From Ceratopteris richardii (Eukaryota > Streptophyta > Polypodiopsida > Polypodiales > Pteridaceae), in NCBI GenBank assembly GCA_020310875.1, contig CM035439.1:144458726-144522725 (forward strand): a DNA stretch of 64,000 nt, read 5' to 3'. A program made the position numbers and the translations under genes. This document shows, one piece after another, positions 25,619 to 37,302 of this stretch. The notes beneath the pieces are model-generated. The model was not told the DNA's origin, made no database searches, and saw only the letters and a program-made list of their open reading frames with translations. Each line of letters opens with the position of its first letter. The first letter of the stretch is position 1.

Positions 25619-27745
25619 ATGGAGGCTCTAGCTAATTTTGCTGCCTTCCGTGACGGACTTCCTGCTGATGTGAGTGAGTTGTTGCGTGTCGGAGGCCTGT
25701 CGAACTTCGCTGAATTGCCTTGGCACTCAGTGGAGTGTCACCCTTATTATGCACAGATTATTGCAGCCATCGCCGCTACACCTGCTACGGAGCAGAGTTG
25801 TCCAATTACCTGTTTACCGTCTTGCGTCGTAATCACGTTAGCGTCATTCACTGCAGCTTTCCGTCTTCCTATGGAAGGATTAGAGAATGGTCCTCTCCTT
25901 CCAGTAGCCACCATGATCGATTTGTTCCCACGACACTCATCGAATGAGTACGCCATCTTGTGTCACCCTGATCTTGAATGAACCGCATTGCAATTCTTAG
26001 TTGCCATATTGAATTTACAGAAACGTACTTACGGGATTTCACGCCCATTTTATTCGATGATTGACATGGCTTCTCGTGAGCCTGTTAATTTCGCGTCGTT
26101 CTATTTTCGGCGCATTCACCGTGAATGTGTTATGGTTATTAAGCACGTTAACAAGGGAGAGCTTTTGCATTCGCGTTTACCACATATCCTTACCTTTTTG
26201 TTCCCAGCCATTCAAGCCGCGCAACCCCCGCCAAGAGCTCCAATCTTGTACCATGAAGAATCAGCCCAAGTGCTCGAAGATACAGAAGATGATGATGAAG
26301 ATCTCTTCCAACTCCTTCGCCGGAAATGCAGACGGATAAGCCTCTCTGAGAGTCAAGTACAAGGCTCCACCGCTGGACATGAAGAAGAGGTTTTCCACGA
26401 CACTGCCACTTCAATCCATGTAGAATCTTCTGGTCCATCTTCTCCGAATAAGCAGCAGGAACAAAGTGCATCCGCCACCGCATCTGACGCAATTTCTTCT
26501 AAGGAGGAATTTCAGCAGCAGACCCAAGTTGATGTGCAAGCCATTGTTGCTGAGATAGTAAATGAAGTCATTACCTTGGTCGATGTTGTAATTGACCGGA
26601 CTGAAGTGACTACGCAACAACCTACTGGAATAGTGTTGGTGCCCAACAGTCTTATACTCACTCCTCCACCAATGCCTCCGATCGAGCCCAGTGTCCCCAT
26701 TCAAACTATTATCCCTGAAGCACCGGATTCCTCATCCTCGTCACCTAATTATTCTCCACCATCTTCCCATCACCTCTTATCAGCCTCTTCATCCCAACCA
26801 CTTCCTCCTCCTCTTCTTCCTTCGATTCCCATGTTTACAGAATTAGAATCGATGGGTCGTATGTTGATCCAATTCTCACAGCAGCTCCCAATGCAACTCA
26901 GAATGGTCACTGATAATATTCATCAAGAATTGCAGCATAAAGTCGATCTACTAGAAGCAGATATTACTCCATTGCAAGAAGAAGCGGATACAGTTAAGGC
27001 AGAAAATCATGCTCTGCACGTACAAATTCAGCACCTTCAAGCACAGATTGCCGAACAGGACTCTTTGGTTGCTCAAAGAGATGCTACGTTTGCTGAGTTA
27101 AGAGCCAAAGATGATTTAGTAAGTGTTTGTGATGCGGAGATTATCCAGTTGAAACAGTTAGTCCAGGATAAAGAGGATGCTCGCGTAGCACTTGGAAATC
27201 TATTGGAAGAAACGCGAGTACAGCTTGATGAAGTTGTACAGTGAGGACAGGAGATGGCTGATTTAGCCAAGCAGACTAATGTCGAACTTCATAACGTAAA
27301 TGCCAATTTGTTTGAGGCAAATTTTGCTCTTAAAGTCCAGATGACTTTAATCGCTCAACTCTAGAAGGAGGCAGCCGGAATTCGAAAGGAAAGAGATGCT
27401 TATTACCGGACAATTCAATATCAGTCTTAGGAGTTAGAGAGAAGAGAGAAACAGTTGGGTGTTCAAGCAGAACATTTATCCAGAATAGATAAACAGATTG
27501 AAGACATGAAATTGAGTCGTGATGCAGCCCTTGCAAATGACTTTTACCTGCAAGAGGCATTTTTGAAGACACAAGCTGATGTTTTAATGAGTCAAGTAAT
27601 TGCGACAAGTTCAATTAGAACTGATGCTCAGCTCATAGAATCGGAGACCCTAAAAAAGATGTTGGACTCGGTGAAACAGAAGATTTCCAAAACTTTTAAG
27701 TTAGCCAGAACCATATATCTACAGGGTATAGTAGATGAACCCTAA
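25619..27745 (+). mobile_element. Element A post-integrase coding region of unknown function
   Basis: This extra gene lies between integrase and the 3' LTR. The chosen start is the ATG at 25619 (MEALANFAAFRDGL). An in-frame ATG at 25472 would add a strongly hydrophobic N-terminal stretch that could act as a membrane anchor. The first 190 residues look globular and are rich in Leu, Phe and Ala. A Pro/Ser/Gln-rich linker (about 26230-26830) with acidic patches follows, then a long heptad-like coiled coil (about 26900-27720) rich in Glu, Gln and Leu. No family was recognised. The position matches the env-like slot of Athila-type elements. It is broken by a small number of interruptions. Confidence 0.6.
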
Positions 27746-27787
27746 ATTTTGTTTCCATTGCGGGTTCAAGTCCATCGTGCGTGCCAG

Positions 27788-28331
27788 TGTAAGCCGCCAG
27801 ATTGGCATATTGTAATTCCCTATTTTTCATATCCCGTGCAAACCGAAAGGTCGATTGCGAAGAGATGCATCTATTTATCAACTAATGAAAAGACATTGCA
27901 GTGACTCTCCGGTAACGACCAGCGGGATCTCCAGACTGTCTGTTTGGGCGATTACGGTCTATGGAGATGCTGTAGTGCTATGTTCGTAAAATCTAAGTAT
28001 TGTGGTTCTTACTTTGTCTAATTACATTAATTGGTGATTAACGCAGTAAGGTTAAGTGCGGGTAATAAGTCTGTGCGACGGTAATAAGTAATTGTTATGC
28101 GACGCATTGTGAACAGTATTAACCTGAGTATGAATAGTAAACTTGTGAGAGGACTAACCAGAGTCTTGACGGAAATTCGTATTAAATAGAGTTTTGAATG
28201 TTAACGTACTGCGATTTGAATAAGTTAATTGGGAAAATCAAGTTACAAGGCCTCTGATTTATCAGACCCCTACCACTCCCAAGAACCCGAAAGAACTTAA
28301 AATGCCTGTAATGAAGAAGTGCATTTTAACA
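27788..28331 (+). repeat. Element A 3' LTR
   Basis: This 544-bp LTR starts TGTAAGCCGCC and ends TTTTAACA. It matches the 5' LTR apart from about 6% substitutions and one extra block of about 80 bp near 27900-27980. The CACTA exon resumes directly after it. Confidence 0.9.
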
Positions 28332-29449
28332 AGTCTGAGCATCTGCACATATGTCCAAAGTGTGGAGTGAAAAGTTTTAGGGAAGACCTTGTGGGGGAAG
28401 CAATCCTTGAAAAGGTTCTTTGCCACTTTCCTATCATCCCAAGAATTAAGTGTATGTTCAAATGCAAATCCATAGCCCAATTAATGTCATGGCATGCAAA
28501 GAGAAGATCTACAGATGGTGTAATGCAAGTGCTTCCTGATTTGAATGCTTGGAAACACGTAGATAGTAAGTAGCCTTTGTTTTCTAGAGGGGCTCAAAAT
28601 ATATGTCTAAGCCTAGCTATGGATGGCGTAAATCCATTTGGTTTACGCAGCTCGTCATGGAGCACATGGCCTATATGTTTCATCAAATATAACATCCCAC
28701 CATGATTGGCCACAAAAAAGGGCCATTTGTTGTTAGCCCTCATTGGGGTAGGTAAGTATAAGGTAAAATACATGGATGTATACCTTGCACCACTTGTGGA
28801 AGAGCTGTGCACTTTATGGGATGGGATTATTGTGTGTGACATGTCTCAACCTTTAACAAGATGGGACATGTGAGTGCAAGACATACCTATGTGGATAATG
28901 CATGACCGGCTCGATCATGGTGAATGTTTGGGTAATATCAGTTAATTCTTCTTTGTGAACCTCGTTATGTTCATTGACCTAGGGTGTCTTAGGGTGTTTT
29001 CTTTTCATAGGTTTATCAATTTCAGGTTGCAATGCATGTCCCCTATGCGGACCATGACTCGAAGCATGTTACTCCAAGGCTCTTCACAAATCTGTAAACA
29101 AAAGATATCAAGATATTTGCCTGATGGACATGTCTTATGTGAAGGACGAATTGCCGACAAGCGCAATGACAAATGTAAGCAATCGATTGGAAGAAGTTGT
29201 GGATGCAAGAACACCACTCGTTGACATGAAAGGACTATTGATCTTTCATGATCTCCCCAATTGGAGTGAGTTATTGATATATCACTTGATGGACCCAACA
29301 AATATTTTCAAGAATGTGGGAGAGATGCTCTAGAAGACATTCATGTGAAAGAAGGAAAGCAAATGGCAAAGGGATGACTTGAAAGAGCGAGGTCCTATGG
29401 AGGAGTTGTGGGAAATTACCAAGCCAAATGGAACACTTGCTACCAAGGG
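28332..29449 (+). mobile_element. CACTA (En/Spm) TNP2-type transposase, middle part
   Basis: This continues the exon split at 2091. Blocks in order match plant TNP2 transposases: EHLHICPKCG; CHFPIIPRIKCMFKCK and LMSWHAKRR (28420-28505); SLAMDGVNPFG (28610-28640); CFIKYNIPP; YMDVYLAPLVEELCTLWDG (28770-28830); MWIMHDRLDHGE (near 28900); CNACPLCGP (29028-29054); and WSELLIYHLMDPTNIFKN (29260-29315). An intron probably lies between about 28940 and 29025. At least five in-frame stops are present (for example TAG at 28571 and TGA at 28703), so it is a pseudogene. It ends at 29449 against a copia LTR, and no continuation is seen beyond that element. Confidence 0.85.
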
Positions 29450-29676
29450 TGTTGATATATTTTGATAGTGATGTGTGTGAACACACTAGGACCACCGGTA
29501 CAAGTTTTTCCCTCTTTAGGAGGTTTTTTCCCCCAATTTGTATGTACACCTATAAACCTAATGGGATACTAATCTTTGTTCATTCTCTTGGTAATACATT
29601 CAGTATTGTGTGTTGTGATCCAAGCTTCTTCTTCCTTGTGTTGTTTGCATGCTTCCACAGACATCAAACTCTAACA
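29450..29676 (+). repeat. Copia 5' LTR
   Basis: The LTR starts TGTTGATATATT directly after recognisable CACTA coding sequence and ends CTCTAACA just before a primer-binding site. No second copy exists in the window, so the left edge rests on the TG start and the end of CACTA homology. Confidence 0.7.
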
Positions 29677-29678
29677 AT

Positions 29679-29690
29679 TGGTATTAGAGC
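29679..29690 (+). other. Copia primer-binding site, initiator tRNA-Met type
   Basis: TGGTATTAGAGC two bases after the LTR differs by one base from the TGGTATCAGAGC complement of plant initiator methionine tRNA used by most plant copia elements. Confidence 0.8.
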
Positions 29691-32255
29691 AGGCCATCGC
29701 TTCAGCTATGGCATCATCCACACCCCTTTGCTCACAATCTCAGAAGGTATCAGCTACTCGAAGTTTGCTACAAGTTTAGCAGAACTTGATAGGGTAATTC
29801 TATTGAACTTTTTGAGATAAATTCATTTTTCTAGATCAAGGTATTTTAGTTATTGGCCATGGCTGAAAAGCTTTATTTGTGTGAGGGATCAATAAAAATC
29901 TATTATCAGTTTCAACATTAGCCGAGATCGGCTTGGTTGTGAAATTTGTTGATGACAGATGTACAATTCATGATATGTCGAATGGTGACTTCATTATTGC
30001 TTGTGGCATTTTATTTCATGGGCTATATAAGCTCATATATTATGCAAAATTTGTGAATGATTCAACATGTTCAGTTCAAGATTCCTAGGCTATGTCAAAT
30101 GCAAAGATTTGGCATTTACACTTTGGTAATATGAATTTTGCTAGTTTGCTACACCTACAAAAATCTAAAATGGTGCCCTCTCTGCCCAAACTTGAGGCAC
30201 CTAGTAAACATGTCTGTGAAGGCTGTATTCTGGAAAAAATATAGCATTCCTCATTCCCAAAATATGGTTCAATACAAGATACTCAAAACTTGAAGCTTGT
30301 TCATAGTGATGTTTATGGTCCTATGCAAACACCTTCTTTTGGGAACTACCTTTACTTCGTGACTTTCATTGGTTACTTTTCCAGGCATGCATGGATATAT
30401 CCATTGAAAGCAAAGTCCAAAGTGTTTATGTGATTCAAAAAACTTCTAGTTTTGGTTGAAAATATGTAAGCATGTAAAATGGGCACCCTCCTTTCTGATT
30501 GAGGGGGAGAATATATGTCTTCTGATTTTAATGCATTTCTGGCTGAACGTGGGATAAAGCATCAGTGTACAATACTGTATACACATGAGCAAAATGGAGT
30601 TGCAGAAAGGAATAACAAGTCATTCATGGACATGGCGAGGTGAATCGTCAAGAGTCAAGCTTTACCACATAGTTTCTGGCTTGAGGCTATTATGCGTACA
30701 ACATATGTACTTAACAAGCATCCAAGTAAAGCATTGCAATCTATCACTCCATATGAGGCCTGACATGGTCGCAAACCATAAGTTTCTCATCTGTGTGTCT
30801 TTGGCTCTCTGGCATATGCATTAGTGCTTGAACAACAACACAGGAAATTGGATGATGAAGTAGTGAAATGTATTTTTGTTGGGTAGAACTCTGAAAACAA
30901 ATTAGGTTGTTGTCTGTATCATCCACATACTAAAGTCATTTTGGTTAGCTGTGATGTTGTTTTTGTGGAAGATGCAATTCAACCATTACTTTCATGTATT
31001 AAGGAGACATCAATTAGCTCCAAAGATGTGTATGGCACTTTGATGTCTCTTTTACAAGTGGATAGTCTAGTGCTAGTCCAAATTATGATGATGAAGATCA
31101 TTCTGTTTCTGATGTAGTTTTAGATGATGCAATTGTTGATGGGAGGTTCGATATAGATGAGGAAATTAAAACTATGCCTAAATAGTTGGTGTAGAATTTG
31201 CAAGATAGCAAATTAGGTGCACCTTTGTCACATCGTACTCGTTCAAGCTCTCATAGTGCTCCTTTTGCGTTATATTCCTATGTTACGGCTATCTTTAGTC
31301 TTTGTGATGAGAATGAGCCTATTTCATTTGATGAAGCACAAAATTCAAAAAATCGGATGGATGCTATGCAATCATAATATGATGTTATTATGAAGAATGG
31401 TAACTGGTGTTTATGTGCCTTGCCTATTGGCAAGAAGGCCATTGGAACTAAGTGGGTATACAAGTTGAAGTGTAAGCCTGATGGAACACTTGATAGATAT
31501 AAGATGAGGCTTGTTGCAAAAGGTTATTCTCAAGATAGAGGCATTGATTTTGATAAGACCTTTGCTCACTTGATAGGTATAAGATGAGGCTTGTTGAAAA
31601 ATGTTATTCTCAAGATAGAGGCATTGATTTTGATAAGACCTTTGCTCCAACATGATGAATGACTATTCTTCATAGCATTTGTGCACTTGCAACTCATCAT
31701 GGTTGAAATGTACATCAATTGGACATTGAAACTGCATTTCTAAATGGTGAATTGCATGAAGAAGTGTATGTTTTTCAACCCCATGATTTTTTGTAGAAAG
31801 GGCATGAAAAAAAAGTGTGCAAGTCGAAAAAGGAATTATATGGTTTGAAGCAAGCACCACATGATTGGTATGAAGAGATACATGCCTACGTGATTGCACA
31901 TGGTTTTGAGAATAGTCCAATTGAGAGCATCTTATATGTTAAGCATGCAAATGATGTGCTTTTGACCATTGTTTTCTATGTTGATGACATGTAGCTCACT
32001 AGTCCTAATGAGAAGAATATTGTTGATTTTAAGGTTCATTTGCATGCCTCATTTCAGATGTCAGATTTGGGGTGTTTGCATCATTATTTGGGCATTCCAT
32101 TCATGCAAGTTGATGCCAGAATAGCTTTGAGTCAAACAAAATATATTGACATATTATTGTAGCATCAGGGACTTGAAGACTGCAAACCTATTGCAGGTTT
32201 ATGATTGAGACTTCATGATGTTGGAGATGCATTCGATGTTGTTCTCTATAGCAGG

Positions 32256-34378
32256 CTGTTGTATGCTTGAGTTAGTTACGCATGCTTAGACACACCACGT
32301 CAAACATGTTAGCTCAATGGTCAGATACCCAAACCCCGAGAGATACCCACTCATGATATCTCACTTAGTCACTACCACATTCAAACAACCACAGTTTCTC
32401 TCACTTAGATGGTTTTACCCGAACCCAAAAAAGCTCACCGTCAGACATATCCCCCCTTAGACACAAGTTCAGAGATTCAGATTTCCACACACTTTTGCTC
32501 ACATGTTGCTTCATTTACTCACTTACATAACCAACCCTTGAATACCCAACCATGATACAACACGTGCAGTCAAGTTCACACACATACGTACACATAAAAA
32601 TCAACCCAAGTTTTTAATAAGCTTTGATAATTCAGTTTTAATGATGGTCACGGGCAATCATAGTAATGAGTGATTCATATGAGTATTCTCTTCCTTTTTG
32701 TTGACTTTCCAAACCTTAGAATGCAAAACCACAAACATCCAAATGGTGCATGTGTGCATATACACAAATCTGAGTCCCACATAGAAAGATTCCTCAATTT
32801 TTTTCAATCTGCCTCCTTTTCCTAACCCTGCAAATGCCCATTCAAAGAGAACATCCTGGATAATGGTTGATAAAAAAGTTAAGCAAGGGCCTTCAATTTG
32901 TGCATGGATTGCTATTGACTAGAGCTTTCTGACTGGTCCTACATTATCAGCATGCACAGGGGACCGAAAATGGTGTAGTGAACCTGATTTCGTGCACTTC
33001 CTAGCAGCCGTGAGCTAATACAAATAGACTGCACAATTATTAATCTACCCACGATGAAGGGATGCCTTCACATAGTTTCTACAATCACTCTACGAACGAA
33101 TCTAAAACCTCTTATCCTCAGAACCTTCATACAAAACTTCTTAAACATGTTTAAAGATGGATACCCACAAATTGCATACCTGATTAATAATATCTTCAGA
33201 ATGTCACCCTAACAAACTTCTATGCATTCACATGGAATGTGCATCTTTCGATCAGAGGCAAGTAAAAATGAGCTTCTAGCCTCAGACAAAAAATTAGCAT
33301 AACAGACTCCAATTCCATCTTTAAAATTCTACTCGAATCTTCATTATATTGATCAAATAGAAGCCACAGGGTTCTTACTTTATGTCATTCATCTAGGACT
33401 ACTCAAGGTATATTGCATCAGCTAGGGAAGTCTTTTCAGAGGTGTATCACCTCAGTTTGCAACGAACTCTTTAGTTGATATCCATGTCTGCATGATTCTG
33501 TTCAACACCCAGTGGTCTTCCATTCTGTGCTGCTCAGCACATGGTTGCACTTCAAAATCTTCAACTGCCTTTGAGCAATTACCAGAACTGTTGGCACTAT
33601 CCCCCAATTCCCACCCTCTCTCTAAGTTATAGCTGTAGGATGCCTATTTCTTTGTCAGACCTTGCTACCCTCTCTACCTCCACCTACAAGCTCCTCTTAC
33701 TTCGACTAGTGTTTGTTTTTTTTATAAAATCCTCGAACTCCCTTATTGGGGAAGGAATGCCACTTTTATAGAGTGGAAGAGGGGAGAGGGAATCAAACAC
33801 CTTTGACCACACGTGGGTGGCAAATCTTAGAGGTGCACATGGGGGTTTGAGACTGCAGGAGTGGGTGTCAGAGTAGAGGAAGAGTGGGGGAAGGAGTGGT
33901 AGACAATGGTAGAGGAGAGTGGAGGGACTGGGTAGGTAAAAGGTTTGACAAAGGCACAGGGGGACAGTGGGACAAATGTGGTTTGGCAAAGGTTAGGGAG
34001 AGAGGCCCTAACAAAAGTTAGAGAGAGAGGGGACAAGTTCCTACAAGTCAGGAGCCGGAGGAACAATACATTTGCAAAGAGCATGCTATTATAATGATGC
34101 TTGGTAGGTTTTCAAAAAATACCCTACCATAATATTACATAAATTTGCATTAAGTCAATCATACAAAAGAGTCAAACTATTACAGAAGATTCAAATTGTT
34201 CATGCTGGTGAGCCCCTCAATCCATATGTGGCATTGTGTCCATATTCATTTACAATCGTTCCCTCTATCTCCGTGATTGGTTCATCCATACCTTGTTCAT
34301 AGTGGCCAGGCCACCCAAGTGAGATACCACTAGGTTCCAGCAGTCCTTCAAAAGTGTCCCTTGCCACTTAGGCTTCCA
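32256..34378. other. No gene recognised
   Basis: After the copia homology stops there are about 2.1 kb of unremarkable sequence with many stops in all frames. The stretch 33780-34080 is strongly purine-rich (GGAGAG/GGGACA runs), and 33710-33740 has a TTTTATAAAAT-like A/T box. An unrecognised short open frame (minus, about 34220-34378) lies directly next to the histidine kinase scrap. No repeat shared with the rest of the window was found by eye. Confidence 0.5.
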
Positions 34379-34530
34379 TGTCTCCAACAACATTTGCAAC
34401 ATTCCTAGTACACCATTCATTGGTGTCCTGATCTCATGTGATACTGTTGCAAGAAACTGAGACTTAGCTATGTCAATTGCCTCTGCTTGTACTTTGAGCT
34501 GTTCCATTTTGTGATAACCTTCCTCAACTT
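34379..34530 (-). pseudogene. Histidine kinase fragment, cytokinin-receptor type (H-box)
   Basis: The minus strand from 34530 encodes [18 protein letters not shown] followed by [19 protein letters not shown] and [11 protein letters not shown], about 51 residues. This is the membrane-proximal helix and H-box of a hybrid histidine kinase. The phospho-accepting His (SHEIRTP) is at 34436-34438. The wording around the H-box (AEA[27 protein letters not shown]) is that of the plant AHK/CRE1 cytokinin receptors at the ER and plasma membrane, where the His passes phosphate to a receiver domain. CHASE, ATPase and receiver domains are absent. Similarity ends at both sides: at an LTR-like sequence (34531) and at unrelated sequence (34378). 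It could be an isolated exon, but both flanks look like breaks, so it is more likely a captured or stranded gene piece. Confidence 0.75.
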
Positions 34531-36038
34531 TCTTTACATGTGTGTAGAGTCCTAATGCCCAAGCGAAATATGATTATGCAAGCCTTTATTTTGCTCAAAC
34601 CCCTTGGAATTGGTCCACTTGGGTTACTTGGGGCCCACAATTATCTCTCAATTGATAGTTTCGCACTCTTATCCCACTACCTCACACACACTCGTACCTA
34701 CACACACACACACTCTCTTTCTCTTTCTCTCTCTACCTACTTTCTGTCACTCTTTTTCACACCTACTCCCAAACATGCACACACACTTCTACTCTCCCAT
34801 ACACTTTAACACATTTTCTCCCGAAGGCCCACATATACCAGCATACCCCTTCACGCTCTTCACTTGCACCTACACTTCCACATCCGCTCTCACACACCTT
34901 CTTTCTCACTCACAGATCAACACACAAATACTCTTCTCTTTCTCACACTTCCCCACTCATTTTCTCCTTTTTCCCAAGCTCTCTCCCTCTTTTACTCTCG
35001 CCCCCCACTCTTCATCTTCTCTCTATCCTTTACTTAGGCTCAGTCACTCTCTTCTACTGAAGCATTGCTCGTGTTTCGCTCATTCCTCCCTATCATGTGT
35101 ACGTTAAGCAGCCACTAGCAGTGCTCTCTTTGGCGCCCCTCCATATAGGAGCTAGCACATTCTAGTATTTGTCAATCTATCCTCGCGGCATAGCCTAAAA
35201 TCGAGTATGGATTCGAACTGTGTCGAAGATTGCAATTTATGTCTGTACTTATTGCGAATACTCTCTACCACTCACAAATATAAAGAACTACCACCTTGAG
35301 CGTTGGAGATGTGTCTCATACCGCCCAAATGCTGACATTGACCTTACCTCCGCAAGAACGCACCAAGTATGGCTTTCCCCCCCAGCAGAAGAATTAAATA
35401 TATGATCCGCAATAAGTCGCATGAAAACAATTTCTCTTTGTGCTTTCTTATGTTGTAATAATAAAATCGAGATAGGCTAACAGGCTATGCAGAGGGGAAA
35501 GAGTGTTTATCCTGCAGAATTACTTCCTATGCACACCGCTTTCTCATGCAAAGTATCATTGTTTTCGGCTCTTGAATTATATATCAGATTGAATTCCGCT
35601 AGAGGAGCACTCTATCCCTTCACAAAAAAAACATGTGCATACAATTTTTTTGATGGCAATTGAGTGAGCTATGCATAGAATTCATTCATTGATCTAATTT
35701 GAAACATTTGAAGGTAACATTGTGCCTCTGACGATTTTCTAAGGTCGTAATAAATTCATGAGCATCTGATCCATTACCCTTTGTTGCTAAGAGTTTCCAT
35801 ACCCAATCGCATTGTCCACCTGATAGCTTAAATAGATTTGGCGAACCATGTTTATAAGCATTGGTTTATCTCTGAGCATGCATACCAGTGAGCACAAATT
35901 ACAACTATAACACCTTGCTATGACTGACACCAATGCATGAGCAAATGTCAAATTAAGACCTGGCGTTATCTGCACAATTAGGGAAATGTATAATGGGTCC
36001 AGCAAGGGGTGATGCGAGCATCTTCAGGTCTAGCAGCC
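34531..36038 (-). repeat. LTR-like sequence D, left part (distant relative of the element C LTR)
   Basis: The layout follows the C LTR offset by offset. It has a TTTACA...AGAGTCC start and a C/T-rich tract with ACACAC and CTCTTTCTCT runs about 150-250 bp in (34690-35040). A GACATTGACCTTA block near 35330 answers to AATTGACCTTAGTC in C. It is interrupted by element B at 36038 and seems to continue at 62633. Similarity is weak and judged by eye; no coding sequence is seen. Confidence 0.4.
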
Positions 36039-36650
36039 TGTAGAGGAGGTACTAGGGTATCTACTTTTAACAGGAGCATGCAACAACCATTCCAGTACTT
36101 CACCTACTCAAGGGAGGTTCTCCTTAGGGAAATATACCCTTTAACACTTCTGTGAGTGGGCAGATATCAATTATTGCACAGAGTTGTGAATACCCAAGAA
36201 AGTATTAATGACAAAATGACAATAATGGAAGACCATCCACTCCTTAGTTCGAATCAGATGATTACAACATAGGCAAAGGAGATGCTCAAAAGTTCATGCT
36301 CTGAGCTAACATGCCACTCCAGAACTAAACAACATCAATACAAGGGATTCTTCCAACCCGTACAATGGACACAACTAGATGTAGACTAGCACTGATCAAT
36401 ACAAAGTATGAAGACTTGCTCTAAGGGAAAGAGCACGAAATACCAATGACTCACACTGAATGACAAAACCAAGCCACTCTCTTCACACTATTGTGCTATT
36501 AGCCCTCCACTGGGAAGCCCATGCTCTGTATCCTCACTACAGAGTGACTTCCTACAATAGACTTGAAGCCACAAAGTGCAAAGAGAGGACCTCTATACGT
36601 ACGTATGTAAATGTGTATATATGAATGTATCAAATGAACACAAATCCATT

Positions 36651-36660
36651 GCTTTTATAG
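36651..36660 (-). promoter_or_regulatory. Predicted TATA box of element B 3' LTR
   Basis: CTATAAAAGC on the minus strand fits the plant TATA consensus. It lies about 650 bp downstream of the minisatellite and about 610 bp before the LTR end, which would leave R and U5 of usual proportions. The same motif is at 60318-60327 in the other LTR. Confidence 0.6.
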
Positions 36661-37302
36661 GCTCAAATAGGCCAAGAGGGCCTTGCCGATTCCTCACGTC
36701 CACTGATCATGCGCCGATTGATTACCCAAGATTGGAGGGGTAGATCAAATATTCCACTTGATTTGAATTGGATCCTCAAAAATAGGCAGTCGTCATGAAT
36801 GGTTGGCGGCAATAGTCATTTTTCCACTTTCACTTTTACCACTAACACCTTTACTGTCACTTTTGAATGCAAGCTGAGATCCTCATTTTGTGCCACCCGT
36901 GATGTTTGAATGACCTTGAGAAGCACATCCTTCACCTAATTTTGGTAGTAGCTTTTGATCCTTCATATTAAGTGGGCGGTATGGGAGGTGAGTTGTGGGG
37001 AGTTGAGAGAGATTATGGGGTTTGTGGAGGGGTGTGGAGTTGTGTGGAGTTGTGTGGGGTTTGTGGGGTTTGTTGGTTGGGTGGGAATAGGGGTGAGTTA
37101 TGGGGAGTTGTGGGGGTTTTTGGGGTGTGGTCAAAACTCGATCTAGGATTTCAAAGTTATTGGACCATTGGAAAGTACTTGTCGAGAGCTTTCCAACGAT
37201 ATATAACACTATAGGGTTTGGTTGAGAAATGATCCTCCAAATGTCCATCCAAACTGTATAAGAGCCTTATGTAAGGTCGTGAAAAAATGTGGGATTTGTG
37301 GG

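Larger units (their letters stand above)
2092..28331. mobile_element. Ty3/gypsy element A, rearranged 26-kb composite
   Basis: The composite is bounded by LTRs at 2092-2553 and 27788-28331 in the same orientation, with AGTC directly outside both ends (2088-2091 and 28332-28335). It lies inside a CACTA transposase exon. Gag has CCHC knuckles, and pol order is protease, RT, RNase H, integrase; no chromodomain follows integrase. This suits the non-chromovirus (Athila/Tat-like) plant branch. The interior consists of three tandem units of about 8.4 kb (joints near 8986 and 17377). The block 5438-20430 is on the opposite strand. The terminal LTRs differ by roughly 6% by eye and one has an extra block of about 80 bp. 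The element is broken, with well over a dozen breaks, and is old. Confidence 0.85.
29450..32255 (+). mobile_element. Ty1/copia element, truncated
   Basis: After a 227-bp LTR and primer-binding site come a pre-integrase/protease remnant (about 29900-30080), the GAG-pre-integrase finger (HFGNMNFASLLHLQKS, 30118-30165) and the integrase core (LVHSDVYGPMQTP, near 30300). RT follows, with GTKWVYKLKCKPDGTLDRYK (31447-31500), LDIETAFLNGELHEEVY (near 31720-31770) and YGLKQAPHDWYE (near 31840). A YLGIPFMQVD block lies near 32090. Gag and most of RNase H are not seen, and there is no 3' LTR in the window. It lies against the CACTA transposase, probably as an insertion. Fossil with many breaks. Confidence 0.85.

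Noticed and set aside
25472-27745. Envelope gene proper
   Set aside because: No glycoprotein-like cysteine pattern, fusion peptide or C-terminal membrane anchor is visible. Only the position is env-like.
27757-27786. GGTTCAAGTCC followed by TGCCA near the 3' LTR of A resembles a tRNA B box and 3' end
   Set aside because: No A box, anticodon arm or paired T-stem could be found upstream.
28565-28590. GTAAG...TCTAG looks like a tiny intron in the CACTA transposase
   Set aside because: It would be far too short to splice, and reading straight through gives the expected TNP2 spacing with one stop codon.
33541-34084. Short open frames (60-100 codons) near 33.5-34.1 kb
   Set aside because: They lie in C/T- or G/A-biased sequence on both strands and show no recognisable domain.
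34531-34575. Extension of the histidine kinase frame upstream of 34530 (residues reading ...LGLYTHVK)
   Set aside because: This stretch coincides with the LTR-like start of D and does not match the receptor family, so the continuation is probably chance.
36230-36320. TTAGCTCAGAGC and GATTCGAAC on the minus strand resemble A and B boxes of a tRNA-derived SINE
   Set aside because: The spacing is only roughly right, no cloverleaf or poly-A tail is seen, and the sequence is an integral part of the B LTR.
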